Shown here one piece after another: positions 1 to 13,100 of a DNA stretch of 64,000 nt. The first letter of the stretch is position 1; the number at the start of each line of letters is the position of its first letter. Origin of the DNA: Ulota crispa (lineage: Eukaryota > Streptophyta > Bryopsida > Orthotrichales > Orthotrichaceae); the NCBI GenBank assembly GCA_963920765.1, contig OY987244.1, forward strand, positions 18,146,358-18,210,357, in the 5' to 3' direction. The translations under genes were made by a program, and so were the position numbers. The notes under the pieces are model-generated. The model did not search any database. It was not told the origin of the DNA and saw nothing but the letters and a program-made list of their open reading frames with translations.

Positions 1-137
1 TTTCCCTAGTAACATTAATTTCCAGAATTGCATAATCAACAGATACCTTTTTGTAATTTTTGGAGGTATCAAAATGACACTTTCTACAAATTTATGAGTG
101 TTGAGAGAGAAGTAGTCGAAGAGGAGAGAGATGTTAC

Positions 138-3100
138 TTCAGCTGCTGCAATGGTATCGTAGAAGACATGGAGACGAATGCTTGTGAAGAGCTTGGTGCC
201 CACAACGATAGGCTTGCCAATGGTCAACGTCCCTGTTTTATCAAAAATCACCGTCTTCACCTACAGCCAGAAAAGCACAACGAAGCAACCAATCCCCTTT
301 CATGGCATCAGCTTCTGAGTGTCATAAAGCAGTACGACTAGACGACTTTTCTTTTGCTTTTTCTTTTTCTTTTTCCACACTTTCAATGAGTGGCAGTACC
401 ATCTAAGGTATCACTTTTTTTCTGGACGAAAGAAATTGCAGCAGTTATTGTAAAGATAAAGTAGCCAATGGAAGGGGAGACAAACCTTATGTGCAGCTTC
501 AAGGGCCTGACCTCCTTTGATGAGAATACCCTGAGTGGCGCCTTTCCCGGTTGCCACCATGATTGCCGTGGGCGTGGCAAGGCCAAGAGCGCAAGGACAG
601 GCAATGACAAGTACGGATATGCCGAACTGTAGTGCTAGCTCGAACTCATCCATTGAAGAAGGAATCCATGACCTGGGGTAAGACCGTAGTCTGCCTCCTA
701 GATACCAAGCTAGCCACGTGATAAACGATGCAATCACCACCTACACACCACATGCACTTCACAAGCTCAGAAAAAGAGCTAGACCAATTCCAAAAATTCA
801 TTACAATACTTATACCTTTCTGAAACACACCACAAAACTGTTACTAGTTTCTTCTACACAGCAAATATGCTCCACCAAAGACCGATCACTGGTATGATAT
901 GGATCTGCAAGGTTGCAATTAGTCAAGAGGAGTGTATAGTTCGCTTTGTGTCATAAGTAACTTAAAAACTTATGTTTTGACTTGATTAAAGTTCAAAGAG
1001 GCTCAATTAATCTAGAAGAATAGGGAGTACTCCATTGGATTGTTAATTTACACTTATATGTAGGAAGTCAAAGGAAAACACAACATGAAAACCCAGGATA
1101 TCTCTGGTAAACCATTTCTTTAAACCACGAAAAAATAAGCCAATGTTACAATAAGGTGAGAAACTTTTACCGTGGGCACAAAATACGTGGAAATACGATC
1201 GGCATACTTTTGAACTGGAGCTTTGCCCATTTGAGCAGCTTCCACCAGGCGAACAATCTGTGCTAAGGCAGTCTCCGCCCCAACATGAGTGGCTTGGATA
1301 TGAAGCACACCGTTGTCGTTCATGGTGCCACCTATGACTTTGTCTCCGAGTATTTTCGGCACAGGGCGAGCCTCACCCGTGATCATGCTCTCGTTCACAA
1401 ACGATTGTCCCCACACGACCAGCCCATCAGTGGGAACTTTGGAACCTGGCACGACCTGCTCAAACTCAGTCATGGTGTCTGCCCTTGTTACGGCAAGCGA
1501 GAGAGGCATGCAGCAGAACTAGAATAATAACAACAATAGCAGTTAACCAGAGTTGGTGCTCCACAAAGTATCTTAAATTGCAAATCCTCCAAAACACTAC
1601 AAACAAGCACGAAGTGCAGCTTACTGGCCGGGGCATTGATAAAAGAATAGTATCATTAAACGTGAAAAACATACCTTGATGATGTCTCGTCTTTGAATGA
1701 GCTCAGAGTCGATCTCTCTCTCGTTGGTCACAGTCCCGTGCTCGTCGAGGGTGAGCAGAGTGGCGGTGTCCGGAGCCAGATCCATGAGCTTAGCAATAGC
1801 TTCGGAGGTTTTTCCTTTCGCCATGACTTCCAAATACTTCCCAAGAATGATGAACGAAATCAGCATGGCGCTGGTTTCGAAGAAATCTGTTCCTTTGAAA
1901 GTAGACGAGGTAGCAGCTCGCAGAACCGTGTAAACAGAATAAAAGTAGGCTGCATTGGTGCCTAAGGCAATCAACACATCCATGTTCGACGAACCACGAC
2001 GTAGCGCTTTATAAGCTCCCACGTAGAATCTCCTCCCTATCACGAACTGCACGGGAGTCGCCAGGACCCACCGCAAAAACGCTCCAATGGATAGCCTGTT
2101 GACCCTGCCCATCTCCAAGCCCTCCATCACGCCCGGGATGTACATCAGCACCATGGAGAGCAGGAACACCGGCACCGTGAACACCAAGCTCCACAGAAAA
2201 TACTTCTTATGGTGTTCAATTTCCAAGCTCCGGTCATGGCTTCCTGGACCAGGAGGGGATTCCAACTTCGCCTTGAACACGCCGGTGTGCTCTATGGTTT
2301 CTATGAACACTCGAGGCCCGGCTTTCTCTGGATCATACGAGACTGTCGCCGTGTTCTCAACCAAGTCCACCGACACCACTCCAGCCAGAGCCGAGAGCAT
2401 TTCTTTCACGAGCTGGAAGTCGCCGGGGGTGGTGTCGGTTGCGAGCTGCAGGCGCAATCTGTTGAACTCTTCCCCGGCGCTCAAAAGCTCCGCTTCGTAG
2501 CCGAGGTCGTCAATGATTACCGCCAGCTGTGCATGCGATATCACGCCCGGATCATGCCGCACCTCACATTCCTCCGTAGCGAGCGCCACCACCGCCTTTT
2601 GTACTCCAGGAAGCTTGTTCAGAGACGACTCTATGGAGTTTGAGCATGAGGTGCACGTCATGCCCTTGATTCGAAACCGGCTGATCGTCGTGCTCGGTTG
2701 ACTGGCGTCGTCTGAGATCACTTCTGCCTCAAACCCAGCGTCCTCTATCGCCTCTCGAATGCTTTCTTCCTGCGTTCAGTAAAGGTAAGAATTACTAAAA
2801 CCAATAATAGACATGATCCCGGCCTCTGCTCATCTCTCTTCATACACCGAGTTGGCCAAAACCTCCCACTTTGAAACTCGGAAATAGTGAGAAAAACTTG
2901 ATCTCACCAGATTTTTTGGCTCTTGTATAAATCCATACCGATCTCTCAATGAAAGCACACTCTTGCATACTTGTTAAACTGCTTAAAAAGACGCAAATAG
3001 TGTCTTCTAACTCACCGGAACACTAGTAAATAATTCAAGGGAAAATTTCATGGATACCCCTGAAGTTTGCAATATTTTCATAGATACCCATATTTTTTCA

Positions 3101-4159
3101 GAAATTTCAGAAATACCATTGGTCCATAAATTTTCAGGCATTTGTTATATTGTGCATGCCACTTCTTTCTCCCTTGTGTGCACGCTGCTTCTTTTCCGTT
3201 CTATTGCACTCCTTGTTTTAACACTGGTCATGAAAGAAGTAGCGTGCATAACAAAACAAAAGCTTGAAAATTATGGTCGAAGGGTATCTATGCAATTTCT
3301 GAAAAAGCAGGGGTATCCATGAAAATATTGCAAACTTCAGGGGTATCCATGAAATTTTCCCATGATTCAATAGCTCAATTAATCTTTATTACTTGCTTTC
3401 TACAGCGAATCTAAAGAGTTCATAAACACATGAGGTGAGGAAAAAGGCTTTAATTAGGCAGTAACACCCAACCGAGGATACCAATGCTTGCAAACCTTGG
3501 CTGTAATCTGCACTAGCGAAATCCGGCCTATCTCTTTACAAGAGGTTCGCTAGTAAGGTTATGGAATCCGGAAGCACATTCAAGGAGGGTTGGAAAACAG
3601 ACCTGTACAAAAGCGGGTCGATAAACAACATGAGCTCGGTTCTGCAGCACCGAAACTGTGGCTTCCTCAATCCCAGGCAACCTTTTGACGGCTTTTTCAA
3701 TTGAGCCTGCACATGCTGCGCACTCCATCCCTGTAACCTGTTCATTCCAGAAAATCCACATCTCAAGTCTGAATGTCTCTGATAGCCAAGCCCTATCCTG
3801 CTAGGTACAGAGCAAACTCACATGCCACAACCAGGACACCAACCCTGAAAAATTGCTGTCATAGTAAAGCACGGTGGAAATCCTGCTGCACATCTTTTGC
3901 CTGCGCTGATTACCAGAACTAGAGACCCATGAAATAGCGTTTTTAGAGTGCCTTTGGCAAGCTGGTTATGCATTTTTTTCTACACTAATTTTTTCGATAT
4001 CCTCTGTTCTTGAGCTGCAATATCTCAGATGTAATTGGACAAACGTAGGCAAATTTGTGTGAGAAGCACGGAAGGGCGGGCGCATACCTTGAAACGAGCT
4101 TTGCGAATTTCGGAGACGTCGATATCGCCGTGAGAAGGCGAGGGCGGGTAGCGCGGCAT
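138..4159 (-). CDS. HMA5: HMA5-type copper-transporting P1B-ATPase, partial (C-terminal part lies off the left edge)
   Basis: Pumps Cu(I) across a membrane using ATP. Six exons are visible: 4159-4088 (5' end uncertain), 3737-3603, 2769-1675, 1455-1171, 740-486 and 260-138. All have GT-AG borders and all introns are phase 0. The 655 visible residues hold a first HMA metal-binding domain (GMECAAC), a second (GMTCTSC) and a third HMA-like fold lacking CxxC. They are followed by transmembrane helices, the actuator loop with TGEA, the ion-binding helix motif CPC (IACPCALG) and the phosphorylation motif DKTGTLT. The ATP-binding and hinge motifs (HP, GDGxND) must lie beyond base 1. Wording around [19 protein letters not shown] is diagnostic of the plant HMA5 clade rather than RAN1/HMA7. 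The start is the Met at 4159, 24 codons before the first donor. The frame stays open upstream into an assembly gap, so the true start may lie inside the gap. Family is certain; the N-terminus is not. Confidence 0.95.
3039..3361. mobile_element. MULE-like MITE, copy A, inside HMA5 intron 2
   Basis: A 323-bp element with terminal inverted repeats of about 50 bp: the left end starts GGGAAAATTTCATGGATACC and the right end is its reverse complement. It is flanked by a 9-bp target duplication with one mismatch (ATAATTCAA at 3030-3038, ATGATTCAA at 3362-3370). A 9-bp duplication plus long TIRs is typical of Mutator-like elements. It has no coding capacity. A diverged relative is at 33755-34075. Confidence 0.85.
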
Positions 4160-4258
4160 CGAAGGATAACGAGACGACGATGACGACAGATTACGCGCCA
4201 GAACATTCTTCGTCTTCTTTCCTCGCCGCTCTCTCCTCACGGACCGAGGCGCAATCAC

Positions 4259-4458
4259 NNNNNNNNNNNNNNNNNNNNNNNNNNNNNNNNNNNNNNNNNN
4301 NNNNNNNNNNNNNNNNNNNNNNNNNNNNNNNNNNNNNNNNNNNNNNNNNNNNNNNNNNNNNNNNNNNNNNNNNNNNNNNNNNNNNNNNNNNNNNNNNNNN
4401 NNNNNNNNNNNNNNNNNNNNNNNNNNNNNNNNNNNNNNNNNNNNNNNNNNNNNNNNNN
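4259..4458. other. Assembly gap (200 N)
   Basis: A run of exactly 200 N, probably a placeholder of unknown true length. It interrupts the 5' end of the HMA5 gene, so the first exon, the start codon or the 5' leader may be partly missing. Confidence 0.99.
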
Positions 4459-4995
4459 GAGATTCCAACTCGAACGCGCGAATGGTTTTGTAAAAAGTAG
4501 CCTCGCATGCTCCCGAACACGTCCTCCATGCATGCAATTGAATCAACCCTCTGACGAAGTCACTCTGTAACCGAAATCCTTTGTACTTTTCAAAGGGAGA
4601 GTCTGCTTCAGACGGAACACATCAATAAGACAGCATCATTCTGTTGTCGAATTTTGTCGTCAGTTCTGGAAAAATCGATCTCTCTCTTCTATTATCAGTA
4701 CTTTATTGGAGCTAAATATAAAAAGTACTCCGAAAATAGCGGCGCAAAGCTGTACGGGAATTCGATTTGTCGTGTGAGCTTTCAGCAATTCGTTCCTTTC
4801 GGTGGGACCTCGGGAATTGGCTCAAAGAGAATCTGCCGCGTTTCGAAAACATTCTTGTCGACCTCGGAACGTGAATGATGACATTCGCTTGAAGGCAGTC
4901 ATGAAAGCAATGTCCTCATCTCCTTTTCACGGTCACTGGCGATTGTGCACTGCAAGACCGCGATTCAAACGAAGAATTTAACCTATTCTGCACCC

Positions 4996-5644
4996 TAGGG
5001 TTTACGCTCTTCGAGACGCCCAGGTCCCACTGACATCCCGATTCACTGCATGGCTAACGCTTTTTGGAAATTTGTTTTTAGTCCTATCAATATTTTTGCA
5101 TAAAATATTCATGACTTTCTGTAGTACTCTTTAGTACTCCTTGCCCTGGAATCTCGCATTGCGGTAGGGTTTGCACGGATGTTACGTGTGGGACGTAGTG
5201 TGAAGCGCCCTTTACATCGTGTGAGCTCCGGTGACTGTATCGTTGATCCATGTTGCATGCGAGAGAACATTATTACCTCGGACGGTTGAATTGAGCAATC
5301 TGAACACGAGATAGGAAAGCGAAACCCTAGTTTCGTGCATCTAAAAGCATCCGACAATCCTCATCGTTGCTTGAAACAGAAGATTGGCTGCGAAGGTACT
5401 GTCCAAGTGATCTAATCTTGCAAGCTTTTGATGCATCTGCAATACGGTATCGAGCCTGACATGAAGAACTGTTATCGCGCCATAGCAAACCCTAACCTGT
5501 CAACAACCTTGATCGACAACTGAGGGAGCTCGAAAGAGACGTTGCAATAAGATTATTCGTGGAATGTATTGTATATCGATCAACACGAGCAATCGTCCTC
5601 CATTCTCCAGATAAGCTCGACTCTGATAATCGCAGGTTAGGGTT
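4996..5644. promoter_or_regulatory. Cluster of five telo-box motifs (AAACCCTA)
   Basis: The plant telo-box core AAACCCTA or its complement occurs at 4996-5003 (TAGGGTTT), 5165-5172 (TAGGGTTT), 5322-5330 (AAACCCTAG), 5487-5497 (AAACCCTAACC) and, as the shorter form TTAGGGTT, 5637-5644. Telo-boxes are bound by TRB-type and related factors and are common in promoters of growth-related plant genes. Whether these drive HMA5, the glycine-rich protein gene or both is not visible. Confidence 0.55.
5013..5210. mobile_element. Decayed Harbinger-type MITE remnant
   Basis: Pieces match the intact element at 35962-36301 in the same order: a CCAGGTCCCA stretch near the left, the ATTTTTGCATA and ACTTTCTnTAGTACTCTTT segment at 5091-5135, and GGGACGTAGTGTGAAGCGCC at the right. 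The terminal repeats are eroded, so the boundaries are approximate. Confidence 0.4.
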
Positions 5645-6559
5645 CAAGATAACGTCTGACCAGCGCATGGATCGATTCAAAAAACTCCAGAACTTCAAAA
5701 GTGAATGCGACGGAGGTGATGATCATAAATGCGCGGATATGAAATGAATAGTTCGTCAGAGTCCGTTCCGGCTCACGGGAAAAGCTCGAAAAGTGGAGTA
5801 GGACGATTTCAACGCTGCTCCAAGCGGGAGGTGAGGCGTGGATTTCGAATTGTGTGATCGGCGGCCACCACTAACGCACATGAACAATGTGTTTGCTCCG
5901 GCCAGATGGCAGGCGACGAAGCCGAGGACGAAGGCCGTCAGAGCCTATCGAGTAGCTCCGGGCTAAGTTTAGCCCTCCCAGCTGGTTTTACCCGTTTTCT
6001 TTCTCCCTCACTTCCACCATCACTTCGGTTTCTCGATTTCACATCAACAACCGCAAAACATCATATCCCGTCACATCAACCACAATGCGTTGCGTCCCTA
6101 TTCCCTTTTCCACGACCCCCCTAGTGTCGGACATTTTGATTCCCTGTCACTTTTCCTTGCATTTCTTCTGACCGCGATGATGGCTCCTCCTATCGTCTCC
6201 AGTACTAGTGGTACTAGGACTGATGCTTGAGGTTGCGTTGCTGACGAAGAATTGGTTTGTGGCGATGATTTTTGATTGTGGATGCAAGCGGGAGTGTTGA
6301 CTCAGGGGTGGCGAGCGAAGAGAGGAATGTGAGCGAGTGATTAGTGGGATTGCAATGGTTTACTAGTAGTCGAGGAGAGGTTAGGTCTGAGGTTGAGATT
6401 CTGTGGGAGGTGATGGTTAGGGCAGGGATTTGCACTTCGGAAAGAGAATGACGGCAAAGATTGATTGCGCATGGATCCTACTCAGGACGATGACAACCGT
6501 TTCGCGTGGCTAGTTCCCTCTGATTCTGTTTCCTGGTGAAACTTGCTGCTCGGGAAGCG

Positions 6560-7044
6560 GTGAGCACTCCAATCTTTTGAAAAAGGTTGTTACAGATAAC
6601 GATGACGCGGCCTGTTGCAGATTTTCCGTGCCTTTAGGGTAACGAGAAGCGGAGGTCAATGCGTGAGGTTTAGTTGTGCGTGTGCGTGTTCAGATTTCGA
6701 CGTAACAACAGCAACCTCGGAGGAGGAACTATGTCGGAGGTTTAGAACAAGAATAAGCAACACACAAGGCTTTGTTGAAAGAGCTCCATTTTGTCATTTC
6801 TTTCAACAATTCACTGTACATTTCCCCCAGGGTTACTCCAATAGGGTTAGATGATCTTCGACGCATTACTTACAATTTAGTGCAAGTCAAAGGTTTCAAC
6901 GTTCCGAAGAGTCTGTTAGGGTTAAAAGTCCCTGCACCTTCGCTCAAAGTTTGACAAAGTGTAACGCTCTTCTCTCGTGACGCTTTTTCAGAGCATCGCA
7001 AAACAGCACATTTTTGCGGCTGATCGTGTCTCTTATTATTGCAG
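6560..7044 (+). other. Possible 5'-leader intron of the glycine-rich protein gene
   Basis: A consensus donor (GCG then GTGAGC at 6560) and a strong acceptor (TTATTATTGCAG ending 7044) bracket 485 bases just upstream of the start codon at 7174. Leader introns are common in plants. This is inference from splice consensus only and needs transcript evidence. Confidence 0.3.
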
Positions 7045-7173
7045 CTGGAGAAATCTGCTAGTGAAGAGCTTGTTTCATGATTTTGAAGATATTGGTAACA
7101 CCATGGGGACAGGAGCGGAAGGAAGTGGGGGAACCTAAACCCTGAGAAAAGGAATGTACTATGAGGGTGCAGA

Positions 7174-10100
7174 ATGGCGACCCATGGTTTCGTCTCCCTT
7201 GGAATTTTGATCTTCCTGTCGCACATCGTCTCCCATTGCAGCGCTTCAGGCACAGCGGTGACGCCATGGGTGCCGTCAGGGAGCGTCGAAGCAAGTCAAG
7301 CGTTCAGGCAATCGCCAGCATTGCCATTGACGCCGAATCTCCTCGCCAAGTACCGAGCGCAATCGCTGTCATGCGAAGATGATCTCTCCGGAACAGGCTC
7401 CCTCGACACAGTCTGTTGCTTGTCTCAACCCGTGTCCTTCGCCGCCGTCGACACACTCCTGCTTGGAAACGGCACCCTGGAGATTCAGCCTAACGTGTTG
7501 ATCGCGTGCGTCACGCCTGGTTGCAGCGTCACCATTCTCTTGGACGGAGACTTGAACCTCGGTGCGAATTCCACCATCCGAAGCAGCTCGCTTTGGATTG
7601 AAGCTCAGAACGTGAACGTCGGCGACAATGCGAGTTTGAATTCCAGTGCGTTTGGAGGCAAGCCGCCGTCTGGGGCGAGTGGGACGCCGTCGGGGGTTGA
7701 AGGCGCAGGAGCTGGCCATGGCGGGCGAGGAGCGTCGTGCTTGCGAGATCCCAGCAAAGATCAGCGAGATGTCTGGGGTGGAGACATGTATGGCTGGTCC
7801 ACTCTCATGAAGCCCTGGGACTTCGGCAGCACTGGCGGTACCACTCAGAAGTATGCTGAGCTTGGAGGTAAAGGCGGAGGCCGGGTGAATGTCACCGTGG
7901 TGGGGATTCTGGTCATCAATGGCTCCATTGAAGCTGATGGTGGCTCCGTTGGGAAAGCTGGCGGTGGCGGATCTGGTGGTAGCCTTTTCGTCCAGGCCTC
8001 TCGAATGTGAGTCATATCCACAAACCTCTCAAATGTTTCAATATTGTCCTGTTTCAATATTTTCTTTTATGGTGGTTGCCATGTTAGTTTCAACGTCTTT
8101 GTTTCTCGAACCTTTGAGCTCCGCCACATGTCGAAGCAACAGGTTAGAGATAACGAGCTCAAGAGCTTAAAACTAGATGGTACTTGTCCTTCTTTTTTGT
8201 ACTTGATTTGTTTTGAGGGCCTCTTTAGATTGTAAGCAGCAGACTTGGGATGACAAACAAATCCTATACGTTGGTTTGTGCAAACTATGTTTTTGTTTTC
8301 TTACTTTGTGTTACGTTCTTTTGTGCAATGAAGACTTTGTGCTAGTATGTACAAGAATTAGCATTAAGTGGTGGTGTGTTTACATGGCTTGCTAAAACTT
8401 TGTTTGAGATAACGAGGGTTCTAGGTTGCCTTTTTGAGCTTGATTGCTCCAAAACTTGTTGTTTTACTTTCACTTTGTGTTTGGTTTTGCTTCAAAGTTT
8501 GATCTTGTTTTTCCTTCGGTATGTGCAATCTGGAATGACCCGTGGTTGCCGTTTATGCAATGCTGTCGGTTTGTTTTTTCTTTCTTTCTTTCACATCTAC
8601 TTCGGTAGAAGTTTTTGATAACAGAAGACCTAGTATATCTTGGATGCAGAAAAGGGAACGGGCAAATCAGTGTTATTGGTGGTTCTGGTAAAGGAGGTGC
8701 TTCAGGGGGTCGGATTGCCATCAGCTCTATGAGGATTGATGGTGTGACTGTCCGCGCTCATGGTTAGATCCTTTGGTCAAGAAAATACTCATGCGCATTA
8801 GATCGTTTCCTGTTTCAAGTATAGATTTTGGGATGTTAACTTTTGAAGGACCAAAGATTTTCATGGTTTTACATTGAAAAAAAAAATGTTACTGTGGAAA
8901 TCTAAATAAAATAGGGCCAAACTTGTGTTACTAGAATCAATGATGAACATGGCAAAGTGGATAAAAGAGAGTTTTCATATGAGCTGTTGAAAACTGCTAA
9001 AAACAACATGAGACTAAACTTGGTCAAGGAGATGCTTGGAATTGGTGTTTGTTTGTTTTTTTCATGGTTGCCATTGTGGGTTGAATCATTGATTTTTTTT
9101 AACATTTTTTCATTACCTTGCAGGCGGTGACAGTTTGGCCTGTCCTCTTAACAATGGCGCATCAGGCACACGCTACGACATTTTCTCGTCGTCCTTGCGT
9201 GTCTCAAATGGTAACAAAGGAACTGTTACTGACACGCTGCTGTATGAGTTTCCTAATCACCCTCTCTGGTCGGAAGTGATTGTGGAGAACAATGCCAGCG
9301 TTTTGGTTCCTTTGCTGTGGAGCCGAGTGCAGGTACATTGTTAAAAGCCCCTTTTTCTATGGCTATTTTGCTTTGTTGATTAAAATTCTGTCTTTTTTCT
9401 GCAAAGGGTTGCAAACATTATTATTGTGGTTCTTTCAATCAAAAGATGTCTATGTATGCAAAAGTTTGATTATTCTCTAGATTCTTCAACTTGGTTTTCA
9501 TAAGAAAGCTGACGTTTAAGCATCTAGTCTAACTTATGATACAATTAGGTGATTGCATACACTTCTGTGCTTGCATGTTAGAGTTCCTTTTGGAGTGGAT
9601 CTTGACTTTTTATCATATTTTTGTAAGATGTCCTTGGAGATTATTGTTTTGGGATATTGAAATTGTAGCTGAAGTGCTTTCTGTGAGAGTTGAGGTTTGG
9701 TGTTTTATTTCATAGTTGATGCTTGGTGCAGGTTCGGTCTATGATAACCTTGCAGTCGGGAGGTCTTCTGAGCTTTGGCCTGGCTATGTATTCAACCTCT
9801 GTGTTTGAGTTGGTGGCGGAGGAAGTACTTATGAGTGACTCCACTATCAAGGTGTATGGAGCTCTCAAATTGTCTGTGAAGATGCTGCTGATGTGGAATT
9901 CTACCATCAAAGTCGACGGCAATCCGGACGATTTCATGCTGGCTACCTCCATCATTGAGACAAGCAACTTGGTTATTTTGCGGGTGAGTATACTGAACCC
10001 TCTCAGGACATGCAAACCATGTTTTTCGGAATTTTAGCAGCGTGATTGGTCAAAAGTTGCAGAGAGTTGTTCATGAGGACTTCACAGTTCGTCTACACTG

Positions 10101-13100
10101 CCTTAGAGAAAACGGATCATAAGATGTCACGGATGCTTACATAGGAAGGCTTTGTTGTATTTGTGAGTACTCTTGTTTGTTTGACATTATGTGGAAGCTC
10201 CAAATACCACAATAGACAAGGCCGCGTTGTTTAGTCTAGCCTGTTTATTTTTTATTTTCTAGCCATCTTTTGCTGTGGGCCTCAAAGAGCTATGTCGTAG
10301 CCTTAATACTTTTGTTCTTGTGTCCGGAGAAGTGCAAACCGGCTATTAGTGTCATTTATGGAATTGAGGGCCATGTTGTACAAATATCTCTTCAAAATTC
10401 CGAGTATTCATCTTGAACTTTTTGTATGTGGTGTGACAGAAGTTTAGTATTGTTGCATTTCTGAATGGAAGTTTGTGGTGTTTGTTCCAGCAAGGATCAG
10501 TGATCGAATCAAGTGCGAACTTGGGAATTCATGGGCAGGGATTGTTGAAGCTTTCTGGTCTTGGTGACTCTATAAGAGCACAACGACTATTTCTTTCATT
10601 GTTCTACACTGTACATGTGAGTCACGTGTCACCTTTCGAATTGCTATGGGAGATATCGTTGAGGGATGTCTCAATGAGCTTTCGTCATTTCCTGTGTCTT
10701 CAATTTAATCCCTTTTTTTTGATCTAGTACGTTTGCAAATCAATTTTATTTGTTGAAGAGACGAATTTGGTTGCTCAGGTTGCTAGAGGAGCAACAATGC
10801 AGGCGCCGCTTGAAGTAGACTCTCCAATTAAAGAAGGGTAAGTCTCGGTCTTGCACCACTAGAATTGAAATTCATAGGAGTATGTCAGAGAACATTTCCA
10901 TCCACTATGATTTGCTTTCTTAACGAGATTTGTAAATATCAATATGAGCAGTTTCATTTCTTTATGGATAACATTGAAACTGCAAATGCAGAATCACGGG
11001 GGTCTACTGTGAAAATGACGTCTGCCCTGAAGAGGTTCTCACGCCTTCTGAGGACTGTACACTCAACGTCTCGTCCCCATTTACTATGCAGGTACACCAC
11101 AACATGATTTCAACCCATTTTTTTTCAAGTTTGTCGAAAGAGCTTTTTCTTGCACTGCTACGGGTCATGATCTAACAAAGTGATCCTTTTTAGAGCTGGT
11201 GGCATTAAAGGACATATCGCATTGCACTGTATTTTGATTGTTCAGATCTGCCGCGTTGAAGATGTACACATCAACGGTACAGTTCTGGGCAGTGCTGTTC
11301 ATGTGCAGCGAGTCAAGACCATCTCAATCAGAGGCCTTCTTTCAGCCTCATCATTAGGTGTGTCTTTCACCACTGCTTTTAATGTTTTTCATTGTTATGG
11401 TTACAGTAGTCTTAATTACTAAGCGCCCAAGCTAACAGACTAATGAACCCACTCTGGAAGCTAATAGTCGGTAATGGTAACTCTGCATAAAAATTCCTTT
11501 CGTTTAAAGATGTAGCGCATGATTTCTATTTTCTATTGGTATGTTTTTTGACCTTACTTTTGAGCTTTCCTTAACGATTCATGTCAACTGCTATCGATAT
11601 AGAAGTGGGCATGTAGGGGTGAAGTCATGACAGAATTCTATGGTTATTCTATCAGGAATTTCATTTGTATATTTGGATTATTTCTTTGATTACGTGTTTT
11701 GTTGTTGAACTGTTCATGTCAAAACTTTGAGAATCTTGTTTTTTCTTGAATTGTTTGAAAAGTTAAAGGGCTTCGACATGGTTTTGTGAAGGTTTCACTA
11801 CACATGGCTTCGTTTGTTGTTTTTTGACGTGAGCTTCCTTGCAAACTTTGTGGAGATTTATGCGGTGGATAAAACCTGTCAGGTTGCGAGGGAGGGCGTG
11901 GCAAAGGAGCTTTTGAGCCCGTGGGGGTCGGAGGTGGTGCGGGGCATGGCGGGCGAGGTGGGAGGGGTTATTACAAAGGTAGCTTCTCAGCCGGAGGTGC
12001 AGTCTATGGCAACAACACGCTTCCCTGTGAGTTCGGCAGTGGTAGTGGCAGCGGCAATGCAAGCTATGGAGAGTACACTGCTGGTGGCGGTATCATAGGT
12101 GCGCTCCATACTCTTTCTCATCTTTTGAGTAGGATTTGTCAAATGGCTTTGTGTAATTTCTTGAGGCACACGATATGGATTTCTATCTGTAGGACCGCTT
12201 TAGATTGCCCAAGTTGAAGCAGTAACTTTGAAATCACAAATACTGAAAACAATCCTTTGCTTTTATGACACCCTCATTTGAGGTTATAACTGTCCGTTCT
12301 ACCTCAAAGACGTGGCTTGGAACCTTGTTGTCTCAGATGCTATCAGCATGCCACATAGGAACCATGTAACCGCCTTTTTTCATGCTACTTTGGTTTTTGC
12401 AAAGATAACATTGTACAAATCAGGATTAAGTGAACAAAAATTTGATTGGTGCATCAATCAAAGTGTAGGACCGTTGCATTAATCAAGTGTAGGATTTTTT
12501 GTTGCTCTGACCTGTGCATTCTGAAGTGGTTTTTAGTGAAAGCAAGGGTATAGATTATGAAGAGTCATCGATGTGTATGTAAATATATAGTTAGCATCTT
12601 AAATAATAATTGCCTTGTTTATGGCTTTTGCCAGTCATGGGTTCCATTGAACACCCTATCACCAAAGTGGAGATTCTCGGAGTCCTCTCTGCGGATGGCG
12701 AGAGTTTCAATGCATCACGCCGTTTAGGTAATGGAGGTCCACAGATTGGTGTTGGAGGTCCAGAGATAGGTGACCCAGGCGGAGGCTCTGGAGGCAGTCT
12801 GCTTCTGTTTCTGCAGACGTTGATAATGGGGAACGAGTCCATACTGTCCAGTGCAGGAGGCCACGGGGGTCCAGTGGGTGGTGGAGGTGGTGCTGGTGGT
12901 CGACTTCACTTCCACTGGTCCAATATCCCCACAGGAGTGGATTTTGTTCCCGTTGCAAACGTGAAGGGTCTCTATCATACTAGGTGCCCCACGCGTGTCC
13001 TGCTTTAAGAAAATTATTTGGTTCAATCAAAACGCATCCGTTGAAGGAACCTTTAAACACATGAGGAGTTTCATTTTTTGTTTGGTTCAACGGATTTGGG

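Larger units (their letters stand above)
4560..7173. promoter_or_regulatory. Shared divergent promoter region between HMA5 (minus) and the glycine-rich protein gene (plus)
   Basis: About 2.6 kb with no convincing coding sequence between two divergently transcribed genes. It holds five telo-box motifs (separate entry), seven GTAC cores between 4583 and 5399, and a probable Harbinger-type MITE remnant near 5013-5210. It is less AT-rich than the later intergenic DNA. The stretch 5.9-7.1 kb probably contains the 5' leader of the downstream gene. A short frame starting with ATG at 5906 (72 codons) has no family resemblance and may only be an upstream ORF. Confidence 0.6.

Noticed and set aside
5906..6124. 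72-codon frame in the divergent promoter as a possible small gene
   Set aside because: Serine/proline-rich, no family match, and located where a 5' leader is expected; kept only as a possible upstream ORF.
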